From Adineta ricciae (Eukaryota; Rotifera; Eurotatoria; Adinetida; Adinetidae): 64,000 nucleotides of DNA. Under the pieces are notes generated by a model that was not told the origin of the DNA, ran no database searches, and saw nothing but the letters and a program-made list of their open reading frames with translations. The stretch spans positions 472,261 through 536,260 of the forward strand of contig CAJNOJ010000044.1 of NCBI GenBank assembly GCA_905250025.1, in the 5' to 3' direction. Of the stretch, positions 22,526-34,337 are shown in pieces. Position 1 is the first letter of the stretch. The number at the start of each line of letters is the position of its first letter. The translations under genes and the position numbers were made by a program.

Positions 22526-23793
22526 TAATCTAGAATGTTAATAAATCGAAAACTCTTTTATTATTGTAATCAGATGGATTGACAGTTAAGTCTAATTTAA
22601 AAAATTATGTCGAAATCTAGGAAAATTATTTCAGTAAACTGAAGTTAAGCATGCAAAGCTCTTTTAACTATAGTGGCCTCCAGTGTCGTCAAGAAATAAT
22701 TGCTATAAATCAAGACTCTAAAGCGTCGGGACGAAGTATGTCAATAGTATTATTTCACAAAGTTTGCTTCGTATGAAAGAAGAAGTAACTAACTACCGTG
22801 ATTGATAATTGTTGTTATTTGATAACATTTTCAACGGCTTTCTCAAAATCGGTAGTAGCCGATTTAGGATGTCGAGATCGATGCTTAAGAACAACTTCAA
22901 AGATTTCATTATAAACTGCTTCTAGCTGTCAGTAAAAACTACAGTGGACTAGTAGCATTCCTCTCCCCAATAAACGCCTATGAATAGTATACGACTGAAT
23001 AAAATTGTCTCCGTGATTTTGATAAGTGATAAATTAGGCTCGAATGTCAGGAGCTCAACTGTCGATGCATCTCGTCTACTGAACCCTTGAGTACATGTGT
23101 ACCAACAAGATTTAGCAAATAATCAGTTCTCACAAGAATTTCTTCATGAAAAAAGCAACCAATTGTATATCAACTAACACTGTTCACATTAATGATAAAT
23201 AATAGCCAGGCTTATGAGTACAGCGTATTCGAAAAACATCAAATTGCACGAGATGCATAGCCATCAAAATTTTGAACACGATGCTTATCACTTTTTCTTT
23301 CCTTGCGATTGATACACGAGTCATCTGTGTACCTGTTCTCGACAGTTGTACAGGAGAAAATAGTAAGGTATATATTCAATGTGATCAGTGCACGCATACT
23401 TGGGTTAAATGTCGTAGAGAGAAGAAAAAATTTTTCTTCGCGAAAATTTCGACAGATCGTGATATTACGGCTTATTCGGTTTCTTGCGCGCGTAGTTTCT
23501 AAACGCAGACCTTCTTTGTTTTCTGCCGAATTTAACAATGAACAAAGAGATACGACCAACTTGCGTCAATGATAGTCATTAGCGCTGCCGAGACCAAAAA
23601 AGAAAGCAATTAGCTGCAGAAGCGTATAGCAAAAAGTGTGGACGAGCGGACGACCCTTCACCGAAACGTCAATATTCATTGCTTGTCTCCATTTTCTTTC
23701 TCTCCTTATAGCAAACATATATACACGTGTATATATCGTATTCGTACGCCCATCGTTGTATTCTACCGTGCATGATATATGTGACAATTGGGA
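22526..23793. other. intergenic with a transposase-like remnant
   Basis: 1268 bp between the SelO and 300-aa genes. Apart from the fragment at 22815-22926, the ORFs here (for example 23239-23559 and 23303-23572) lack domain or splice support. Part must be the promoter of both flanking genes, which are divergent. Confidence 0.5.
22815..22926 (-). pseudogene. possible MULE-type transposase fragment
   Basis: About 36 in-frame codons ending in TAA, with an acceptor-like CAG just before. The peptide contains VYNEIFEVVLKH and SATTDFEKAVENVIK, which resembles the DFE(K)A(A) catalytic-Asp region of MULE/Mutator-like transposases. Nothing else of the element is visible on either side, so it would be a dead fragment. 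The match is short and could be chance. Confidence 0.35.
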
Positions 23794-24853
23794 ATGGCAC
23801 AATTGACAAATGGTAACACAACAACTAAAATCAATCGAATACAAGATGACGAAAAAGAATTATTGTTTCAATTACGGAAACTGTATGGTAAGTTTGAACT
23901 CTAGTCAATCTTTTCTCTTGAACCGAGCTGTTTGTCTTTTAGCTAGCGATTATAAAAAGTACAGTGAACATATTCGTCGCGAACCAGATATTCCACTGTC
24001 TATAAGAAAAATCTATAAACTATTGGATGAACGCAAAGCGTACCGAAGAATCTCGGATTATTTCCATCGAACACGGTAGGATATCCATATCACTATTAAT
24101 AAAGTATTCGATATCTTAAACCTATAGGCGAACAAAAAAGTCACAAACGTCACGAGCGAATGATCATGATAAAGTGTATCGCACATCGATTCGTCAATCT
24201 TCTTCAGAACCGGAATCTATGTGTACTATGCAAATCGTCAATGATATGGACGATGACGACGATGGTGATAATCAACATCTTCATCAACTCTCGGATAATT
24301 CTCCGATGTTGCATGATAATGAAGAAACATGTGAAGCAAATCCAACGCACGAGAGCGATTCACATCATATACAACCATCTTCATCAATCAGTCCAAACCA
24401 CCATCGATCCTCCACCAGTACACAACCGAATTTACTATTAGTTCGTTTGAATCTTCAAAAAGGTAAATATTTCTTTCAATCGAATAAATCAAACTCTTGT
24501 GTTCTATTTTAGCTATACAGGAACTAGATCGTGCGATTGTCGCGAAGTCCGACAACACAATAGACGATTATAGTTATCGGCAAGAGCAACAATATTCTTC
24601 AATCAGCAAAATCGAATTATTAGCTAACGGTCAGTCGAATTTAGACGCCATAGTTCGATCTTTGTCGCACGTTGTTACTCAGCAACAAGAAAATGCTCAT
24701 TCAATTCTTCAAGAATCGTCGACACTAGTACTCAACGAAACGAACCACGTCGAAAAACAATCTCTTCAACATGTCATCGATCGCTTGAACGCTCTCGTTG
24801 ATCGAGGTCATTCCATCTACGGTCGAATCGAAAGTATTTTGTCAGAATTTTGA
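23794..24853 (+). CDS. Unknown 300-residue protein
   Basis: Four exons (23794-23887, 23943-24075, 24128-24462, 24513-24853) join in phase with canonical sites, which supports a real gene. The N-terminal 75 residues are compact and charged (ELLFQLRKLYG...SIRKIYKLLDERKAYRRISDYF), possibly a small helical DNA- or protein-binding domain. A basic linker follows (RRTKKSQ), then an acidic and His/Ser-rich disordered region (NDMDDDDDGDNQH), then a helical C-terminus (about 190-300) likely to be coiled coil. No signal peptide or membrane segment. No family recognised. AATAAA at 24910-24915 fits its 3' end; it converges on eIF2B-alpha with 284 nt between stops. Confidence 0.7.
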
Positions 24854-25137
24854 TAGTTCTCTCTTTGGTCTGATCTAATCAAATTTCATTGTATGTACAT
24901 ATTTTCTAAAATAAACACAAAAGACATATTTCATTCAAACTTTTATGTTACGCAACAAAGGAAAGAATTCAATTATACATTATGCATCGTTGAGTTGACT
25001 AGAAGATGACTTCAATTATGTTTAAACATCAAACAATGTATAATGCACTCTTGCCTTTGTTTCATAACCATCGAGTTCTATTTATTGTCAACAAAAATCG
25101 TCACAATCAAAGACTTGAACTCTTCCTTAACCGACTC

Positions 25138-26363
25138 TCAGATGTAAAGCTTAATTAATTCATCACTGACTGCAGACGGTGTTAACGTCCCAATATCTGT
25201 AAATAGTAACGTTATATAAGCTGGCGGTGTATAATCGACAAGTGGATGTTCCATTTCCAGATTCTGTTCGCTTAAACGTGCAATCGTCGAAGCCTTATAT
25301 TTGAAATGATCGGGTAAATCACGATTATTCAGTGGATAGTATCGAACGAATTTAAATGATTCCGATGCGACATAAAATGGTTTGTTCATTTCACGTGCAG
25401 CTATGGCAATATTGAACGTTCCAATTTTATTTATAATTCCACCACTTTCAACAACCGCTTCAGCACCCATGAGAACAAACGTCACTTTCTCCATAACATA
25501 AGCAACACTTGCATCCAGGATGCATATTGATGGTATGCCAATTGCTTCCAATTCATCGCGCATTTTTGCACCACTTTTGTCCGGTTCGGATTCGGTAACG
25601 AATACTCGGAAGCGTGCGAATTTCGATGCATACGCTAATAAAGTGAGAACAACGCGTGAGTAAGAATGTGTTAAGATGATACTTCCATCCACAATGAACT
25701 CTTGACTATACTCAGCAATACGTTGTCGGGATGATAATGTTCGTTCGAGAAAAACTTGACCACGTTCGATTAATTTCTGACGACATTCGTCAATTGCAAA
25801 GGTATCAAATTTTGCTAAGGTTATAAAACGTAAAAATAGTTCACAACCGGATTTAACACTTGGCATTGACGAATCCGTTTGCGTTGTTAATAATTGCACT
25901 GCAGATTTCAATTCATGTGATAGCTCACTCATTGTACCTGCCGATGAACGATTGATCACATCAATCAATGTACGAATAGCTGTTATAGCTACAGATGTAC
26001 TAAAGGCAGAGACATACGATTAGTTTACTTCATAATGGATTTCATTTGACAAATATTCAAACACCTGTGTTTACTCTACAAATATTGGTTATGTATTTTC
26101 TGGATAGGTTTCAGTTACAACATGTATGACCTATATATTACGATAAAACACACATCACACAAATAGATAAGTCATGCAAGTACTCTAGTAACGTTTATCA
26201 TTGAAATAAACTGACGAGATTGGTTATCATGTGTATTAGAAAGAATTTCTTTGTGCTCTTACTCGGGTTCCTGCTGTCGAATAGCGGTGAAATATTGCAA
26301 AGTTGGATCATTGGTGAGATTGTCTCCTGCATTTGTTTGTGTTAATGTCCGATCGTTTGTCAT
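25138..26363 (-). CDS. EIF2B1: Translation initiation factor eIF2B subunit alpha
   Basis: Two exons (26263-26363, 25138-25999) give 320 residues (human 305). The reading matches the family along its length: AITAIRTLIDV, GCELFLRFITLA, ILTHSYSRVVL, FVTESEPDKSGAKM, GAEAVVESGGIINKIGT, NKPFYVASESFKFVR, FKYKA and the C-terminal LLFTDIGTLTPSAVSDELIKLYI. It is a regulatory subunit of the eIF2B exchange factor; the alpha dimer holds the decamer together and senses phosphorylated eIF2 in the integrated stress response. A pyrimidine tract and CAG directly abut the ATG on the minus strand (26364-26366), so the transcript probably has a spliced or trans-spliced leader. Confidence 0.95.
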
Positions 26364-26771
26364 CTGAAAGCACTTGTAGAAAATAGTACATGGAAAAAAA
26401 AGTGATATTTTTTGTAAAAAGAAAAGTCAATGTTATTCCAAGGTGAACTGAACAGTATTTAATAAGAAATGCGAACTGTTTTTCTTTTTCAAAAGACTTT
26501 TTTTTCTTTTCCTCCTTATTATTCTTGTTCGTCGTGCAAAATTAAAAAGTGGATACTGCACACGATGTTGGATAGGCAAAAAGGTAAGAGAGAGAGAGAG
26601 AGCAAAAAGTTCGATGAAGTATTGTTTTTTTTGTTAATGATTGCTTGCCTGTATTTTAGACGACACCGAATTGACAGTTGTTGGCAATTCAGACAACATT
26701 ACTAAGACTACGAGTTGTTAACAATTCGTTTTGTTTCAGTTTTTCTTTGCTTGAAAACTTAATCATTTCAA
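26364..26771. other. divergent promoter region
   Basis: 408 bp between divergent eIF2B-alpha and the 855-aa gene; likely shared promoter. It contains poly-T runs and a GA repeat at about 26586-26602 beside a GTAAGA donor-like site, so the plus-strand gene may have a 5' UTR intron. Confidence 0.5.
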
Positions 26772-29474
26772 ATGACGAAAGTTACCATTATAACACAGAA
26801 TTTTTCATCCCCGAATGATGTTAGCGATACCCCACTCATGCTTTTACCACAGGCACCACCACCACCAAAATCAACTACTGCGGCAGACAAAGATCAAGAT
26901 GGTTTTAATCAGCTTTTATTACATGATCGACATCGACAGCGACAATCCTATATACAAAGTTACACTGCATTTGAAACATTAAAGAAACGACAAGATTTTG
27001 TACTTCGCCAAGAAAATCTTCGTTCATTACAGAAATTCATTGAACGCATGTCGACGAAGCAAGATCAGTTTATTGATCAATCATTCTATTCGTATAAGCA
27101 ATGCTTCGGAAAATTTATTAATGTTAGGCCATCGACACAACGAAACCTCCAAGAACAATCACAACGACCAAAAACAGCTGGCCCAACGTATGATCGAACC
27201 TCGCATCGGCAATTGATACATGCTCCAACAGCTCCGCTCGAACCAGCACCTTCCATACCATCTCATCGCTATCAGAAGAGTAATCGGCCGTCATCATCTA
27301 CAAGATATCGAACGAATGCGACCAGTTTACGTACACCAAGACAACGTCAAGATCCCTTTCGAACAACGAGTTTCATCAGTCATAGTCAACCATTCATATC
27401 GTTTTCAGAAAATTACTTGCAAAGATACGACGGGCCGACCACTAAATCTCAAGTTATCAAATACAACAATGGTATAGAAAGAGCAACACATAAATTACAA
27501 ACGACAACAAATTTCAATAGTGATTCAGCAACCAATCGAAGTACAATTAATAAACCATCGAACGGTACTCGAACACCAAATAAAGCTCAAGCAGCTATGA
27601 ATATTGGGGAAAACGATCCTGTCGTCTCCGATGATGATGATGATAATCTCCCAATGAAAGCTGAACCTGCAATACCAGCAAATGACGATCAGTTATTATA
27701 TGAACATGTAACGGAAACCAACTTGACAGACGATCTGCCTCTACACGAATCTCCAATAACTGGTATCATAGAAGATGATCATGAGATTACGGATAATCCA
27801 GAAGAGAAAGTAACACGTAAGACCACTCGACAACCATCAACTACACAAGCAGTTTTAATAACAGATCATGTTACCAATAGTACTGATGCGAGAGAAACAA
27901 AAACAACAGATCATGTTCGACCTGTCACAACCGAATCGAAATATTCCATCAATACAACATTGAAAGTCACCGATGATTTAAAAACACAAACTCCATCAAA
28001 CAATCGATCAAATACTGTATCACGCTTGACTAATACGCCAGCATCAACTCCAGAAATGACTTACACGGCTGCACTACAAGATGGGCTAGTTAAAGATAAA
28101 AGTAAACAAGACGTTTTCTTATATATCTATATATATATATATATATATATCATGCTCTCATATTTATGTATATTTTCATAGCACCTGAACCAGATACAAA
28201 CAGAATTAAACCTGCAATCACCGAAGAACGTCGTTTTTCTCAACAATCGAACACTTTAACAAATGATAGTCGAAAGAAAACATCCATCTCACAGAAAAAA
28301 CCTAAGTCGGCAAAAAAAAAGCATACTATTGTTGTCGCTGTACCAATTGCAAACAATGAACCCTTTACAGCCCCGATAAGCAATGACGATGCAGATTCAA
28401 TTGAGAATGCGATAACTGTACAAAACTATGGCAACACTCTTCCGGAACAGACAATAACAGTAAAACCAAAGCGTCGACGAGTACCCGCAACTCCAGCGAA
28501 GAAACCGATCACAGCAGTGCGCCGCTCGTCAATACCTTCTAAAACTGAACCTGTTAAAACCAAAGACGAGACTCCTACACAAGCAAAAGCAGTAGTTGCA
28601 GACAAACAAGCACCACCTGATGTTACCGAGGAGAAGAAGGAAGAAGTTGCTCCTGTGGAAACGAATATTTTACCAAAACAAAATCAACAACCTGAACCAA
28701 TTGAAGAACCATCCGTACGCACAAAGAAAGATGCATTTGAAACATCTGGACCGGCTGCTCTGATGACTAATGCAGAATTGAAAGCCTTGGGTAGTCACCG
28801 TACGGTCGTGAAAAAGACGAGATTTCATCTAGGTAAACCAGTAGCAAAACATTCAGCTGAAAAAGTAGCCACATGCGAACCGGAAACCTTAGAACTAATC
28901 GAGAAAATTCAACAAAGTGAAGTTGGAAATGAGATTGGTCGAACGTCGATATCAAAACAAGTATGTTCCAATCTCCTATTACACGAGCTTTCATTCTCTT
29001 ATTTTCCTTTGCAAGGGATGTCGGTTCGAATTACCATCTGACTTGAAGAAACTCGAAGGTTTAACTCCATTGGAATACATCGGTCGCTACTGTCGTTTCT
29101 CATCTCATCGAAGATACCAATTCAAACGTATTTTCGATAAATATCGTAATAGTAAACATGTCGTGGAGCTAACTAATCTTTACTCGGCGGTTACCGATAT
29201 CCACACAGATAGTTTTACTCGTTCACAATACGACGAATTATGTCAATTGATAGGTGCGGAAGATCCACACACACAATTTTCGTTCGAGACATTTTCAGGC
29301 GTCTTAGCCGTATGTGAACGTCTCGTGTACGACGCATTAAATTCTTCGAGTGATCCCGAAGATTACGAACTAGCGAAAGATCCATTAGAGAAATGTGATT
29401 TCTATTCGTTGAAACGCAAACTCGACGGTTTTAATATAAGTAAAGCGTTGAGAAAACTAATACATACGCTCTGA
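26772..29474 (+). CDS. Unknown 855-residue, mostly disordered protein
   Basis: Three exons (26772-28101, 28182-28960, 29016-29474) keep phase across both introns; the first intron carries a TA repeat. After a proline-rich start, residues about 45-115 look helical and charged (RHRQRQSYIQSYTAFETLKKRQDF...), then some 550 residues are low-complexity Thr/Pro/Ser/Lys sequence with no fold. The last 150 residues are conserved-looking and globular: LEYIGRYCRFSSHRRYQFKRIFDKYRNSKHV then two helical pairs, suggestive of a degenerate EF-hand-type domain. Possibly a cytoskeletal or ciliary scaffold; this is a guess from composition. AATAAA at 29555-29560. No family recognised. Confidence 0.75.
28120..28150. 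repeat. TA dinucleotide repeat in an intron
   Basis: TA run inside the first intron of the 855-aa gene (28102-28181); it creates a false reading-frame extension (YIYIYIY) if the intron is not removed. Confidence 0.8.
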
Positions 29475-30632
29475 CAGAATGATTTTTCCCGTGAAGTCTC
29501 TATTTCAATGCTTTTGAAAAAGTTGTTTGTGAACACAACAAACGGTATTCTATAAATAAATTTTGTTGGTTAATTTATTGAAACAGAACAAATTTGTATA
29601 TCAGCAAATAAAATCAGTTCTCATTCACGAAGATATGATCTACAAAACGGAATAATTTCATTAGTTTATCATTGAAAAACTGTAAATATTAGACTGACAT
29701 ATAAAACATTCCAAGTGAAGCGATTCTCTATTTACCGAAGTCATAAATATAATCATACTGATAAGCAGAATCTAGTGAAGGATAGCATTAAAATAATGTA
29801 CCAACAATTAAGTCCTTGAAAGGATTGTCCTTGGTGAAATTCTTCAATACAAGTGCTACTTCCATTTACTTGAAACGCTGTACAAAACGAAGATTTGTCC
29901 TAGTATGAAAGAAATCACGACTAAGCATGGAACATAAACTAAGTTAGCTCAGAGTTAGAACATTACGCAATACAACTACGTTGTTTATACAAAAAAAAGC
30001 ACATCACGTACGTTTGAATTCAATCGATTATTTATAGCTTTGTTATTCATGCTAAAAATATTCGTGAAAACATATGTTCGCACTCGACAGTTAACAAAGC
30101 CATGCAAATCTCATCAGTTGCTTAAGGACGTGTCAACGTTAGTAAATATTAACTCGAAGTGCATTGAAAATGAAAATCAAACTGAAAACAACAAAATAAG
30201 GATTCACTGTTCTTTATTTTTGCACCATCATAAAAAACAACAAGAAATCGCGCGCACGTATATAAGTGAGTGTATGTATGTATGTATGTGTATATGTGTG
30301 ACATGTGACGAAGAGTTAGAACAAAAACCAAGAAGTGTTCGAATCATACGAAAAGCAAAAAAAAACAAACAAACAAGCATTAAATGAATGTACATACAAG
30401 CATATAATAAGTAACGAATGAAAATAGGATGAATACAGAGAATAACTACTTTATAGTTTTGTTGTTCTAATCAGTTTGCATAGTAAAAAAGTACCATCGT
30501 TATTACGAAAGAAAACAGACAAGAGAAAAGATTTTCGAAGTATTGAGACAAACGGAAAACAAAACAGAATGAGTAATGATTAGATTGTGTGGAATGATTC
30601 GATGAATGTAAGGAAAGAACAAGCAAATTTGA
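29475..30632. other. intergenic between convergent genes
   Basis: 1158 bp downstream of the 855-aa gene and of WASP. A TATG repeat lies at 30271-30290. The plus-strand ORF 30040-30387 has no family match and a composition like the surrounding non-coding DNA. Confidence 0.5.
30271..30290. repeat. TATG tetranucleotide repeat
   Basis: About five units in the WASP 3' flank. Confidence 0.75.
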
Positions 30633-33457
30633 TTAATTTGACCATTCGCTACCGCTTGAATCACTATCGTCTTCTCTTTCGGGTCCAACTGCAGATGAAA
30701 AAACAAGCACAATTCATTATTTGTCGCGCGAGAATATATCTGCTGGTCTTACCTAGTTTCTCTCGTCGTTCAGCGAGAATTTTCATGATGTTCTTTGCCA
30801 TGGTATCCTGTACTCCTGGACTAGAATCACCTGAAGATGGTTCGTCGTTGACTGGTACTGATGATGTTGCTTTAGCATGGGGCTGCAAAGGTGATTAACA
30901 AATGGGTATTATTCGGAAAATGAACCATGGTATTATCGTACTTTTAAGCTGGAGGTGCCGAAGTTTCGAATCGCACTCATTAAGTCGTCGCGACCGGAAG
31001 CTGCAGCCGGTATTGATGGTGGCGGATTTCTTGTTGTACTGCTTGAACCGCCAGAAGACGGTGGAGGCGGAGGAGGAGGTGGGGGTGGGGGTGGAATGCC
31101 TCCAGAACTACCCGGAGTTTGATTCATAAAATTTGCAGGCATTGGCGGCGGAGGCGGAGGGGGTGGGGGGACTGGTGGTGGTGGTGCGGGCGGAGCATGG
31201 CCACGGCTTGGATCGACAGCACTATGAGAAAGATTGAATAGAAAAAAAAGATGACAATCGATGATTCAACTTACGGTGATCCGTGAAGTGGAGGCGGTGG
31301 CGGCGGCGGGGGCGGTGGAACAGGTGGAGCAGCTGGTCCGTGTGAAACTGAATGTGAATTATCAGGCGTACGAAAAGGTGGTCGAGGTGGAATATTAGGT
31401 GCAGAAGGTGGATTGAACATCTCTTGAAATGGTTGTGGTCGACTTGGGGTAGATTGATTGTTAAGGGAAGAAGGTGTAGATATATCTTGATGTGGAACTC
31501 GACCACCATTGCTTCGTCCCATAGTTTGATAGCTACGCGGTGGAATCTCCGGTGGTGCATTCAGCATTTGTTGTGGTTGTTCATGATGATTAGTATTAGC
31601 ATCACGCGACGCTGGAGTCGATTCTGAAAAAGTGATTCAAAAGATGATTGTTATTTTCTTTGCTATTCAATTCAATCAGTATAACTTACTAGCAAGCAAT
31701 TTTTGTAGGCCGCCGTCTGTTTTTATGATTTCTCGGACATATAATTCATCTTCGCGTGAGATACCCATACCAGCCAAAACTGTTTCGAACAATTGTTTCT
31801 GTGAATCGTCGTTGAAGAAGCTCTATAGCATACAGTAAAGATTTTATAAGATTCTAGTGCGCAATCAAGAGAAAGACGTACATCTTTGGTGCCAATATGA
31901 CCAACGTGTACCAATCTGTAAGTATTTGTTTCATCATATGATTAAAAAAATAGTCTATATATAACATACGTGGATTGGATTGGTGCGGATATATCTGGTC
32001 GAGCAAGTTTTTTCTTTCGGCCGATGGTGAAAAACCCTGGATTTTTTGTATGGGATTCTATTTAAAACGCAAATTTAATTTCAAGTGTTTTAAAACAAAC
32101 AATTCAACAATTACTTTTTGAAATAGTCTCAGGAGGTGCTCCCGATGGTATTGGTGTTTGTACAACAGCTGGTGGTGGATGTCTTATTCCACCCATCATA
32201 GCAGATACACCTGGTGATGCATTGGGTGGTTGAATATTAGGTGGTAATACTTTTGCTGGTGGATGACTTCTTTTCTTCTCTATTCAATACAAAAATACAT
32301 GTTTATAAAGAAAACTGAAAGATTCGTCGATTCATTACGGTGACAATAGAATTTAGTGCTTGAAAATCGGTGTAACATTACGAAAAATATATCGTTTGCT
32401 GTTGACAAACATGTTTGACATCAAATCGTAGCAAATAATCTTTCTCACAAGTATATTTATGGTCAATCCATAGAACACAATTTGTGATTTATCTAACATC
32501 TTTTTCTCATCGAGTATCAAGAAAACTATTTAGGATATCAATGCACAATACGCCTTTACCTGATGTGTCTCTTTGGAAATAAAAGAAAAGATCCTTCAGT
32601 TCTATGTCATTTTCATTGTCATTTTGTTTTTTTTTCAGCATCAGTTTAATCTCAATGGATTATCTAGTTCTTTAATCTTCGACGAGCTTAAATAATATCA
32701 TTCTGTCGATGTTAGATGAGGTTAAATCACAATTGCGTTGAAAACTGATATCATCTCAAATTTCGCCGATTCATTCAGGTAAAACGAACAAAAGCAAATA
32801 AAACTTCTTCTCATACGAACCTTTTTTATTTTGTCGATCCTCTTGCTTCGAATGAAAATGATGCCAGAATGTTTGTGCTTCATCACGATCAACGAAATTG
32901 ATTCCAATTTTACAATTCTACGAAAGTTAAAATCGAAAATAACAGGCAATCACCAGTAAGCGCTTACTGATCCATCGAATGTATAAAAGACATCTAATGC
33001 TTTTTCCAAACGAAGTGCCGCGGGCACTGTCTCTTCATAAATAGCTTGCCTAGTCTTGAATAGGAAAACATAATAGTCGCCGATTTGTTTCCTGCAAATC
33101 TATTTACTTTAAGGTCATATAGTCGAAAACAATAACTTCGATTATCATAATCTTTGACGAAACAAAACACACCGCATGCTTGTTTTCTCCAACTACCGTT
33201 GTTACCATGTAGAATCTGCGCAACAGCTGTAGCTAACGTCTAAGAAGAAAGGCAGGATAGGTAAATCGATTGTGTTTAATCTAACTTACCACACGTTCAC
33301 GTCCGAGTATTTCGTACAGACATTGCAGTTCACATGCATCTAGATTTTTTGATGGATTGTGCGTTGGACGCTGTTGCCGTACTAATCCTTCGCCACTAGT
33401 CATGATTTGTGATTGAGGGTAGTGCGGCGAATTATTATGCTGCACTAAGGTGCTCAT
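30633..33457 (-). CDS. WASL: WASP/N-WASP actin nucleation-promoting factor
   Basis: Twelve exons (33290-33457, 33108-33239, 32968-33054, 32821-32917, 32115-32279, 31970-32057, 31882-31915, 31690-31822, 31275-31623, 30942-31221, 30753-30882, 30633-30688) give 572 residues. WH1 domain at about 40-155 (FVKDYDNRSYCFRLYDLK, VFYTFDGS, GINFVDRDEAQTFW); CRIB motif (ISAPIQSTLVHVGHIG) at about 237-253 after a basic patch; autoinhibitory region; long proline tracts (about 340-490); a single WH2 (GRDDLMSAIRNF, about 494-511); a central helix (MAKNIMKILAERREKL); and an acidic tail ending in a conserved Trp (DDSDSSGSEWSN). It would activate Arp2/3 under Cdc42 control. Only one WH2 is seen, as in WASP rather than vertebrate N-WASP; the symbol marks the family. 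Confidence 0.93.
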
Positions 33458-34337
33458 TTATCATATATACTATAATTTGAAGATTAGAAAATGAAATCTA
33501 GCGATGAACATTACGCAAAAAAACAAGGACGTTCTACTTATAATAATCTTTCGAAAAAGTCCTAATTATTGATATTATTCTTATCACGCTTGTATCAAAA
33601 AAACGAATAACAAAACAATATATAGCTGACTAATGTCAACGATGATTCACTAATTTTTTTTCATTCATTCTCTTTCTCTTTCTCTGCTCTTATCAAAATA
33701 TACTCATAATTGGTCAACAAGATAATAAACAATTTAAAATTTGAAACCACCCGAAAATTTCATGAATAAATTCGATGGAAGAATTTTTCGGGGAAATATA
33801 AAAATAATTGAAATAGGAAACAGATGTCGCTAGTGGCAACCACACATACTCGGACTCAGACGCGTATAGGCACGTTCGTTTATATTGACACATGGGAAAT
33901 GAAGCAAGAAAGAGAGTTAAAATACTCGTCGAATTTTTTGAGAAGAAATCTGCTAAAAGTATCTTAGGGAAGTAACGAAATAAAGAAAAACATGTGAGTT
34001 AACAACTCTGTCTGTAGTGAGGTGTGTGCAAATGAAAAGAAATTCTTAAAGTAAGCTCGACAAAACAACCTGACATAGTATTTTTTCTTCTCATTTTTAA
34101 GTGTCTCTATTTGCATAGGATACACCTGACTTTCATTATGATGTGAGTCATATATTCAACACGTGAAGCTTTCCTTTTCGAAGACATAATCATGTGAAAA
34201 AACGCTGATTTTTATTAAGAAATATCTAAATTATTTTAACAAGTACATAGAATACAAGACGATAAAGTAGATGAATCGATCAAAAGAATGGCGTCTAGAG
34301 AAGAGAAACACATTGCTTCAAATCGAATACTAACATT
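33458..34337. other. intergenic upstream of WASP
   Basis: 880 bp, AT-rich, between the WASP start and the kinesin-5 stop (both minus strand). No coding exon seen. Confidence 0.55.

Noticed and set aside
30040..30387. 115-codon plus-strand ORF
   Set aside because: Ends in a TATG repeat and poly-Lys; no family signal.
31222..31560. His/Leu-rich minus-strand ORF
   Set aside because: Out-of-frame reading of the WASP proline-rich exon; the phase-correct frame is 31275-31623.
33092..33107. A 16-nt intron in WASP between GTAAAT and GCAG
   Set aside because: Far too short; the acceptor at 33055-33056 gives a 53-nt intron and the right WH1 sequence.
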